In this document: positions 55,718 to 62,822 of the stretch, in pieces | Layout: the number at the start of each line of letters is the position of its first letter | How positions within the stretch are numbered: the first letter of the stretch is position 1 | Source: an uncultured Polaribacter sp. | GTDB taxonomy: Bacteria > Bacteroidota > Bacteroidia > Flavobacteriales > Flavobacteriaceae | Length of the DNA: 64,000 nucleotides | Direction of reading: 5' to 3' | NCBI RefSeq assembly: GCF_947496195.1 | Contig: NZ_CANMBY010000003.1 | Location: 124,001 to 188,000, forward strand | Translations under genes and position numbers: made by a program | Notes under the pieces: model-generated | Seen by the model: the letters and a program-made list of their open reading frames with translations, nothing else | Databases searched by the model: none | Told to the model about the DNA's origin: nothing

Positions 55718-57430
55718 TTGGATAATAATAAAGTAGACATATTAGATAGAGCTTTAAAAAGACAAAAAGAAGCTAGAAAAACTGCAGAACAAATTCTAGA
55801 ACAAAGAAGTTTAGAACTTTTTAATACTTCAGAAGAATTAAAAAGAGTTAATAAACAATTAGAAGAAGTTTTAGATGAGAAAAACACCCAATTAAAGGGT
55901 GTTTTTGAGAATATAAACGATGCTTACCTAGTAATGAATTTAAATGGGGAAGTGTTAAAAATGAATGATATTGCAGAGAGATTTTTTGGCTACTCTATGG
56001 ATGAATCACCCAATGTAGTAGATTTAATTTATAAAGAAGATTATTTATATGCTATGTCTTCTTTCCAAGAATTAATTGAAAAAGGAAAATTTTCTGGTTT
56101 TACAGCAAGAATTATAACTAAAGAAAAAAAGATTAAGTGGGTTAATATTAATGCAATAACCATATTAGATAAAAATAATCAACCCATTGCAGCACAGGGA
56201 GTAATAAGAGATATAACAGAAGAAAGAGAAAAACAAATAGTTTTAGATTTAATCAATAATATAGCACAGTCTATTTTAGGTAAAGAAGAGATTAATGAAA
56301 TAGCATCAGAAATATCAAGTAAAATTGCAAAGTATTTAAATACTAATGATTGTATTATTTATTTATTAGATAATGATTCTAAAACATTAGAACAAATTGC
56401 TGCTTATGGACAAAAACAGCAAAAAGATAACTCTATTTTTAATCGAATAATATTGCCTATAGGTAAAGGTATAGTTGGTATAGTCGCAAAAACAGGAAAA
56501 TCTGAGATTATACATGATACAAGTAAAGATGATAGATATATTTTAGATGATAAAATTAGATATTCAGAAATAACTGTACCCATAATTAATAATGGAGAAG
56601 TTATAGGAATTATAGATGCAGAGCACGAACAAAAAAACTATTTTAATGAAGATCAACTAGAAACAGTTGAAAACATTGCAAATTTGGTTGCTTTACAATT
56701 AAAAAGTGCATTAAACATTAGAGAACGTAAAAAGGTTGAAGATAAAAATAAAGAGCTTTTAGAAAAGTTAACTAGAAGTAACGAAGAATTAAAAGAATAC
56801 GCTCATATAGTTTCTCATGATTTAAAATCACCTTTACGAAGTATAGCAGCATTAAGTTCTTGGATTAAGATGGACAATTTAGATTGTTTTGATAAAAATA
56901 GTCTAGAATATTTTGATGATTTAGAAATGACATTAGAAAAAATGGAAGGATTAATATCTGATGTACTTAAGTTTTCTAAAGTAGAATCTAAAGATCATGA
57001 AGAAGAAGTAGACTTAGATTTTTTAGTAAGAGACCTTATAAAAATGTTATATGTGCCAGATAATATAACAGTAAAAATTTTAAGTAAATTACCTAGTGTT
57101 AGAGGAGATAAGACAAAACTCCAGCAAATATTCCAAAACTTAATTAGTAATGCTGTAAAATTTAATAATAAAGAAAATGGAATTATAACTATAGGGGTAG
57201 AAGATCAAAATTCTTTTTACAAGTTTACGATTACAGATAATGGAATTGGTATTGATAAAAAACACTTTGATAAAATATTTAAAATATTTCAATCTTTAAA
57301 AGAAGCAAAAGATTCTAGTGGAATAGGCTTATCTATAGTAAAGAAAATTGTGAATTTATATCAAGGTGAAATTTGGTTAGACTCAGAAATTAATAAAGGA
57401 ACTACTTTTTATTTTACACTAAAAAAATGA
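55718..57430 (+). CDS. PAS-GAF sensor histidine kinase
   Basis: A 570-residue cytoplasmic kinase with no membrane helix. Order: coiled coil (~5-60), PAS (~58-165, with a PAC-like VIRDITEEREKQI), GAF (~175-315), second coil, HisKA with YAHIVSHDLKSPLRSI (histidine near 366), and HATPase with FQNLISNAVKFNN, DNGIGID and SSGIGLSIVKKI boxes. It starts at the TTG at 55718, three bases after the regulator stop; no ATG occurs before residue ~73. The Hpt gene overlaps its stop by four bases. The signal is unknown; a soluble redox or ligand cue is inferred. Confidence 0.92.
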   Translation: MDNNKVDILDRALKRQKEARKTAEQILEQRSLELFNTSEELKRVNKQLEEVLDEKNTQLKGVFENINDAYLVMNLNGEVLKMNDIAERFFGYSMDESPNVVDLIYKEDYLYAMSSFQELIEKGKFSGFTARIITKEKKIKWVNINAITILDKNNQPIAAQGVIRDITEEREKQIVLDLINNIAQSILGKEEINEIASEISSKIAKYLNTNDCIIYLLDNDSKTLEQIAAYGQKQQKDNSIFNRIILPIGKGIVGIVAKTGKSEIIHDTSKDDRYILDDKIRYSEITVPIINNGEVIGIIDAEHEQKNYFNEDQLETVENIANLVALQLKSALNIRERKKVEDKNKELLEKLTRSNEELKEYAHIVSHDLKSPLRSIAALSSWIKMDNLDCFDKNSLEYFDDLEMTLEKMEGLISDVLKFSKVESKDHEEEVDLDFLVRDLIKMLYVPDNITVKILSKLPSVRGDKTKLQQIFQNLISNAVKFNNKENGIITIGVEDQNSFYKFTITDNGIGIDKKHFDKIFKIFQSLKEAKDSSGIGLSIVKKIVNLYQGEIWLDSEINKGTTFYFTLKK

Positions 57431-57753
57431 TAACAGAACAACCAAATTTTACAGTAATCGACAAAATGTCAGGAGGTAGCTCTGATGTTAGAGTTTTAAT
57501 TTTAGAAGTAATTAAAGAAGAGTTTCCTGAAGAGCAAAAGGAGTATTTTTATCAATTAGAACAAAAAAACTACAAAAAACTACAAGAAATTGTTCATAAA
57601 ATTAAGCATAAAATAAGTACACTTGGCTTAGAAGAAAGTTATGTTATAGCCAATAACTATGAAAAGAATTTAAGAAAAGAAAGTTTAGAATTGGCTACTG
57701 ACTTTAAAGATATTCTAACTATTATAGAAAACTTTGTAAAAAAAATATCTTAG
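57427..57753 (+). CDS. Hpt domain phosphotransfer protein
   Basis: A 108-residue all-helical protein. EIVHKIKHKISTLGLEESYVIANNYEKNLR (~53-82) matches the Hpt core, with His56 in VHKIKHK as the probable phospho-acceptor. The ATG overlaps the kinase stop as ATGA. With the single-domain receiver and the kinase it makes a three-protein phosphorelay, though the final receiver is not in the window. It overlaps the convergent TPR gene by four bases. Confidence 0.82.
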   Translation: MITEQPNFTVIDKMSGGSSDVRVLILEVIKEEFPEEQKEYFYQLEQKNYKKLQEIVHKIKHKISTLGLEESYVIANNYEKNLRKESLELATDFKDILTIIENFVKKIS

Positions 57754-59816
57754 TTTTTTCTAAACACTGGTTTGTTTAAAAACAACCATTTAAATCGTAA
57801 ACCAATTTCTGTAAACGTAAACCCAGCTGCTGTAGCAGATGCAATATTACTTTGTAAAGCATAAATATTTAGAAGGCTTCTTTCAGAAAATTTGTAACCT
57901 AATTTACCTTGAATTCTATAGGTACTTTGTTTAGCATCATCTTCTATAAATTGTAAACCAGTTGCAGCAGTAAGATCGTAAAACCAAGTTTTATTTTTTG
58001 CAATATTTTCATCCTTAATTAGATTTATAAATATTTCATAAGCATTAAATTTACTTGGACTAAAATATATGGTTGGTACTTGGTTTTTAAATGTAATGTA
58101 TTGATAATTTACACCAGCTTTTAAACTAGGTTTTTCTAAAATGTTATAATATAAAGAAGTAAATAAAAGATTTCTTGTATTAGAATCGTTCTGTGATGTA
58201 TAATAATATTGAGTAAACCATCCTAAATTAAAGTTTGTACTTAAATTATAATTTAAGATAAAGTTATTTTGTACAATTTCTCTATCTATTAACTCTGCAT
58301 TAAAATTCTGAATTTCTCTTTTATAACCAATTTCTAAGTTCTGAAGTTTAAAAGGCTTTATTTCAAAAGCCAAATCTGCTAGTAATTGAGTAAAATCATT
58401 TGAATTAGCATTAGAGGAAGTAACGCCTAAATTACTTTTAAAAACAACATTATTAAACAATTGATAAGAAAAACCAACCAATACATTATTTGATGTAGCT
58501 TCTAAATTGGTTACAGGGTTCTTAGTAAACCTATGATTATATGAAGCTAAAACTTTAAATTTTGTACTAAAAGAATATTCACCATTTAATTGGTACATAT
58601 AAGCATCATTATTTCCATTATCGAAAGAATATGATGTTTTTGCTTCTACAAAAGGTGTAAACGATTCATCTAACTTATTTATGAATTGTGTTGCATCTTT
58701 TTGATTATCATAAAAAGATAGAGTATTCTCTGCACCTAAATACGCTTTATTATAATAACCTAATGCTTTTAGAGCATTTGCTTTACCTAAGTTTCCATCA
58801 AAAGAAGCACTGTCTTTTTTCAAGATTAAATTATAATCTTCTATACTTTTATCAAAGTTACTTTTATAAATATTTAAAGTAGCTCTTAAGCTTAACATCC
58901 AGTTTTCTGGTTCGTTATTACTTTTAAAGAGATTATTTATTTCTTTATCTGCTTCTTTAAATTTTTTATTCCAAATTAAAGCTTGAATATATCTTTCTAT
59001 TGTTTGATTTTTTATATCCTTTGAAGCGTTACTAGGTAAACTATTAACTGAGGTTTTACTAGTATTTAAAGCTAATTTATTTTTACTCTTTAAATGCTGT
59101 ACCAAAGCTAAACCATTTAAAGAAATATTTTTGTTTTCGTTATTGCTACCTAGCTTAATGTAAGTTTCTTCAGCCTTACTGTATTGATTTGAGATTAAGT
59201 ATAAATTTGCTAGATTTAAAAGTGTTTCTTTATCATCTTTAAAATCTGTAAAGTTTTCTTTTAAAATAGCTTCAGCTTTACTGTATTCTTGCTTATTTAA
59301 ATATTCATTGGCTAAACCTAATCTCATATATTTTTTTGAGACTAAAGCATTTGGGTTATTAGGTGATACTTCTAATGCTTTATCTACATACACTAAAGCT
59401 TTATTATATTTTTTTAAATTAGATAATGTATTTGCATAACCAAGAAGCGCAGAAAAACTTTTATCATTTTCTTTTATTAGTTTTTCATAATAATTTTCTG
59501 CAACATCAAACTTCTTATCCCATAATAATGATTCTGCATAATTAAGTTTAACCTCAAAATCATTTGGAAAATCATTTAATAGATTAATAAATAAGTTTAA
59601 AGCTTTTGTTGAGTTACCATTTAATCCAACAGCTCTACCATAACATAATCTTGCTGTTTTATTTTTTGGATAGGTTTTTAAAACATCTTTAAAAAACACT
59701 TCTGCTTCCTTATATTTTCCAGTTTCTAGGTAAGTAAATCCTTCTTTCATATCTTGAGACAAACCAGTTAAAGACATTAAAAAGCATGAAATAAGAAAAA
59801 ATTTTTTTAAAGACAT
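57750..59816 (-). CDS. TPR protein with C-terminal outer-membrane beta-barrel (YaiO/PelB-like architecture)
   Basis: A 688-residue exported protein. A signal peptide (~1-20, ending LTGLSQ) is followed by about ten tetratricopeptide repeats (~22-370) and then a beta-barrel domain (~385-688) with alternating strands (AKTSYSFDNGNNDAYMYQLN, then FKVLASYNHRFTK) ending in GLRFKWLFLNKPVFRKN. This is the layout of YaiO-type and PelB/BcsC-type outer-membrane export porins that guide polysaccharide out. It is divergent from the STAS-flippase genes, so a shared polysaccharide export role is inferred. It could also be a stand-alone outer-membrane protein. Confidence 0.85.
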   Translation of the reverse strand: MSLKKFFLISCFLMSLTGLSQDMKEGFTYLETGKYKEAEVFFKDVLKTYPKNKTARLCYGRAVGLNGNSTKALNLFINLLNDFPNDFEVKLNYAESLLWDKKFDVAENYYEKLIKENDKSFSALLGYANTLSNLKKYNKALVYVDKALEVSPNNPNALVSKKYMRLGLANEYLNKQEYSKAEAILKENFTDFKDDKETLLNLANLYLISNQYSKAEETYIKLGSNNENKNISLNGLALVQHLKSKNKLALNTSKTSVNSLPSNASKDIKNQTIERYIQALIWNKKFKEADKEINNLFKSNNEPENWMLSLRATLNIYKSNFDKSIEDYNLILKKDSASFDGNLGKANALKALGYYNKAYLGAENTLSFYDNQKDATQFINKLDESFTPFVEAKTSYSFDNGNNDAYMYQLNGEYSFSTKFKVLASYNHRFTKNPVTNLEATSNNVLVGFSYQLFNNVVFKSNLGVTSSNANSNDFTQLLADLAFEIKPFKLQNLEIGYKREIQNFNAELIDREIVQNNFILNYNLSTNFNLGWFTQYYYTSQNDSNTRNLLFTSLYYNILEKPSLKAGVNYQYITFKNQVPTIYFSPSKFNAYEIFINLIKDENIAKNKTWFYDLTAATGLQFIEDDAKQSTYRIQGKLGYKFSERSLLNIYALQSNIASATAAGFTFTEIGLRFKWLFLNKPVFRKN

Positions 59817-59832
59817 TTTATTAATTTTAGGT

Positions 59833-59851
59833 TAATGCAAGTTAAGCATTA
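59833..59851. promoter_or_regulatory. Inverted repeat in the TPR/STAS divergent spacer
   Basis: TAATGC (59833-59838) and GCATTA (59846-59851) flank a seven-base spacer. It lies 17 bases upstream of the TPR gene start on the minus strand. A small operator or an accidental short repeat are both possible. The spacer (59817-59956) also has AGATATTTGT at 59921-59930, the same decamer as upstream of the GT4 gene (61564-61573). Confidence 0.3.
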
Positions 59852-59956
59852 GGTTTTAATCATTAATCCTTAGAAAAACGTTTTTAATCGATATTTATGG
59901 ATTATCAATAGTATATCTAGAGATATTTGTTCGTGTAAATTATAAAACTTTTGATT

Positions 59957-60232
59957 ATGCCATTAAAAATAGAACAAAAAAATGGGGTTTACTTTTTAGA
60001 AGGAAAAATAAATTCTACTACTTTACCATTTATTAAAGAGATTGTAAAAGAAGATTTAAATCAACATAAAACAATTGAGATAAATATTGAAAAAATTAGT
60101 GTTATTGATGTAAATGGTGTTAGTTTTTTGCATAATTTAATTGAAAATGGGATAAGGAAAGATAATTTTATTTTATCTGGTTATGGTTGTAAAGAGATTT
60201 ACCAACATTATCTTTCTAATCAAATAGCTTAA
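59957..60232 (+). CDS. STAS domain protein (anti-sigma-antagonist-like)
   Basis: A 91-residue STAS-fold protein starting at the ATG at 59957 (MPLKIEQKNGVYFLEGKIN). The core IEINIEKISVIDVNGVSFLHNLIENG (~37-62) matches SpoIIAA-like STAS, but the residue before the helix is Asn/Gly (DVNGVS) where phosphorylated antagonists have a serine (DSSG/DSTG). Phosphorylation at that place is therefore doubtful. The flippase gene follows after ten bases. Such a protein could be a switch that couples the nearby phosphorelay to export, but no RsbW/PP2C partner is visible. Confidence 0.85.
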   Translation: MPLKIEQKNGVYFLEGKINSTTLPFIKEIVKEDLNQHKTIEINIEKISVIDVNGVSFLHNLIENGIRKDNFILSGYGCKEIYQHYLSNQIA

Positions 60233-60242
60233 AAAAATAACT

Positions 60243-61496
60243 ATGAATGCAATAACTACTTTAATAAAAAAATACATTAAGCCAGAACAAATTTTTATGC
60301 TTAGTGTTCTAGTTGTAAATGGTGGTAACTATTTATACAATTTATTATTAGGTAGAATTTTAGGACCAGAGAAGTTTGCAGATGCAGCTATTCTTGTTAC
60401 TTTTCTTTTAGTTCTATCTTTTATTGCGATGACTTTTCAATTAGTAACAGCAAAGTTCTCAGTTTTGTTTGAGGGTAAAGTTTTTAAAAATTTTATCTCT
60501 TTAGTGTATAAGAATGCATTATGGTTTAGTGTATTATTGTCATTTCTTATAGTTTTTTTTTCTAAAGAACTACAATCCTTTTTTAATACTTCTTCATCAA
60601 CCATGTTTGTCATATTTGGTTTGGGCATACCTTTCTATTTTTTTATGAGTGTAAACAGAGGTGTTTTTCAAGGTAAGAAAGAGTTGTCATCATTATCCTT
60701 TACTTATCAAACAGAAATGATAAGCAGATTAATCATAACATTTGCAATATTATATCTTTTAGATTTAGACTCTTCTGTTATTATTGCAATTGGTATTTTT
60801 TGTTCTTTTATATTTGGACTTTTTCCTTTTAAATTTAAGTTGTTTTCATTTTCTAGAAAAAACAAATTAGATATAGATCATAAAAAATTAATAAGAAACT
60901 TTTTTATTATTACTGCCTTTTATGAGTTAACTCAAATAATTATTAATAATAGTGATATACTGCTAGTTAAGCACTTCTTTGATTCATATGATGCTGGCTT
61001 ATATGCTTCTTTAGCTTTAATAGGTAGAATTGTATATTTTATTGCTTGGATGTTTGTTATGCTATTATTACCAGAAGTAGTACAGTTAAAAAAAGATGGA
61101 AAACCAACTTTACCTATTTTATTAAAATATGTTATTTATATAGCAACTATATCTGGATTAATAATTTTGTCTTGTTATTTTTTTCCTGAACAAATAATAA
61201 CTTTATTATTTGGTGGTAGCTATGTTTCTATGGCGCCTTTATTATGGAAATATGCATTGGCAACTGGCATATTTGCCATCTCAAACATATTTGCATATTA
61301 CTACTTATCTTTAGATAAATACGTGCCAGTAGTACTTTCTGGTATCTTTGGATTATTACAAGTTGTACTAATCATATTTTTTCATAACTCATTATTAGAA
61401 GTTGTTCAACTACAAATATTAGCAATGGTATTGCTGCTTGTTGTACAATTAACTTTTTTCTTTATTTCTAATAAAAAAGAAATTAAATATCTATAG
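60243..61496 (+). CDS. Wzx-like polysaccharide flippase (MATE/MVF superfamily)
   Basis: A 417-residue protein with about 12 hydrophobic helices, starting MNAITTLIKKYIKPEQIFMLSVLVVNGGNYLYNLLLGRILGPEKFAD. This N-terminus and the central FDSYDAGLYASLALIGRIVYF are typical of O-antigen/capsule flippases that move lipid-linked units across the inner membrane. It is shorter than PelG-type transporters and has no extra N-terminal domain. It is co-transcribed with the STAS gene. Its 3' end overlaps the left half of motif copy 3. Confidence 0.9.
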   Translation: MNAITTLIKKYIKPEQIFMLSVLVVNGGNYLYNLLLGRILGPEKFADAAILVTFLLVLSFIAMTFQLVTAKFSVLFEGKVFKNFISLVYKNALWFSVLLSFLIVFFSKELQSFFNTSSSTMFVIFGLGIPFYFFMSVNRGVFQGKKELSSLSFTYQTEMISRLIITFAILYLLDLDSSVIIAIGIFCSFIFGLFPFKFKLFSFSRKNKLDIDHKKLIRNFFIITAFYELTQIIINNSDILLVKHFFDSYDAGLYASLALIGRIVYFIAWMFVMLLLPEVVQLKKDGKPTLPILLKYVIYIATISGLIILSCYFFPEQIITLLFGGSYVSMAPLLWKYALATGIFAISNIFAYYYLSLDKYVPVVLSGIFGLLQVVLIIFFHNSLLEVVQLQILAMVLLLVVQLTFFFISNKKEIKYL

Positions 61497-61511
61497 AAAA
61501 AATCCATTTAA
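61489..61511 (+). promoter_or_regulatory. Bipartite motif ATCTATA-N9-CATTTAA, copy 3
   Basis: ATCTATA (61489-61495) and CATTTAA (61505-61511) with nine bases between: the same pattern as copies 1 and 2, with one change. It starts inside the last codons of the flippase gene and lies 93 bases before the GT4 ATG. A GATATTTG -7-like box (61565-61572) comes between. Confidence 0.42.
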
Positions 61512-61604
61512 CTAAACTTAAATGCTGTTTATCGTAGATTTTAATTTTTTAGAATCCTTTAAAAGATATTTGTACAAGAATTAAATGTTTAAATTTTTTA
61601 AATT

Positions 61605-62822
61605 ATGAAATTAGCAATTGTAACAGCTTATCCACCAAGTAAAGTAACATTAAATGAGTATGCTTATCACTTAGTTAAAAGTTTTAGAAAGCAGCATGAT
61701 GTTAAAGAACTTATCTTATTAACAGATAAAACATCTGGAGATAAAGATTTAAACTTTGAAGAAGATGGTTGTAAAATAACCGTTAAAGAATGCTGGGATT
61801 TTAATAGTTATAAAAACATCTACACTGTTACAAAAGCCATTAATAATGTAAAACCAGATGCTGTTTTATTTAACTTACAGTTTATGAAGTTTGGTGATAA
61901 AAAAATACCTGCTGCTCTTGGTTTATGTTTACCCCTAATTTGTAAAATAAAAAATATTCCTACTACAGTTTTATTGCATAATATTTTAGAACAAGTAGAC
62001 TTAAAAAGCGCAGGATTTACTTCTAGCAAAGTACTACAAACAATTTATAATTTTATTGGTACTACATTAACCAAATTAATTTTAAAAGCAGATTTAGTAG
62101 CAGTTACAATGGATAAGTATGTAACTACTTTAGAGGAAAAATATAAGTGTACAAATGTAAAAATGATTCCTCATGGTACTTTTGAAATCCCTAAAAAACC
62201 TTCACATCAATTACCTGAAGGCCCACTTAAAGTTATGACTTTTGGTAAGTTTGGTACGTACAAAAAAGTAGAAGGAATGATAGAAGCAGTAGAAATCGTT
62301 AGAAAAAAAACGAACTTACCTTTAGAAGTTGTTGTAGCTGGTACAGATAACCCAAATGTACCTGGATACTTAGAAGCTGTTCAAAAAAAATACAAGCATA
62401 TAGAAAACTTAACATTTACTGGATATGTAGAAGAGTGTGATGTAGAAAGAATTTTTAATGAAAGTGGAGTAGTAGTTTTCCCTTATACATCTACAACAGG
62501 TAGTTCAGGTGTTTTACATCAAGCAGGAAGTTATGGTAAAGCTGTAATTATGCCAAACTTAGGAGATCTTGCAACATTAATAGAAGATGAAGGTTATAGA
62601 GGTGAATTTTTTGAACCAGAAAGTGTAGAAAGCTTAGCTACTGCTATTGAAAATGTGGTAACCAATGAAAAGTATAGAATTGAATTAGGTAATGCAAATT
62701 ACAAAGCAGCTACAGCTTTTCCTATGGAAAGAATTACTCAAATTTATTTAGAAGAATTTAAAAATATTATTAATACAAAAAAATTAAATTCTAAATCAGT
62801 TTCAAAACCTTCTATTGTTTAG
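61605..62822 (+). CDS. Glycosyltransferase family 4 enzyme
   Basis: A 405-residue GT-B transferase, predicted to use a nucleotide-sugar donor and add a sugar with retention of configuration. The N-terminal Rossmann half starts LAIVTAYPPSKVTLNEYAYHLVKSF, with VLLHNILE near ~124; the C-terminal donor half has KVMTFGKFGTYKKVEGMIEAVE (~208-229), VVAGTDNPN, and the loop YTSTTGSSGVLHQAGSYGKAV (~298-318) in place of the typical EGFG-type loop. It lacks membrane helices. It may have its own promoter in the 108-base gap after the flippase gene. It overlaps the convergent glycoside hydrolase gene by 11 bases. Confidence 0.9.
   Translation: MKLAIVTAYPPSKVTLNEYAYHLVKSFRKQHDVKELILLTDKTSGDKDLNFEEDGCKITVKECWDFNSYKNIYTVTKAINNVKPDAVLFNLQFMKFGDKKIPAALGLCLPLICKIKNIPTTVLLHNILEQVDLKSAGFTSSKVLQTIYNFIGTTLTKLILKADLVAVTMDKYVTTLEEKYKCTNVKMIPHGTFEIPKKPSHQLPEGPLKVMTFGKFGTYKKVEGMIEAVEIVRKKTNLPLEVVVAGTDNPNVPGYLEAVQKKYKHIENLTFTGYVEECDVERIFNESGVVVFPYTSTTGSSGVLHQAGSYGKAVIMPNLGDLATLIEDEGYRGEFFEPESVESLATAIENVVTNEKYRIELGNANYKAATAFPMERITQIYLEEFKNIINTKKLNSKSVSKPSIV

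Noticed and set aside
57750..62822. Calling the cluster a Pel operon
   Set aside because: Only the architecture resembles Pel; PelD, PelE, PelC and the PelA deacetylase are not recognisable, the flippase is short, and the TPR-barrel gene is divergent.
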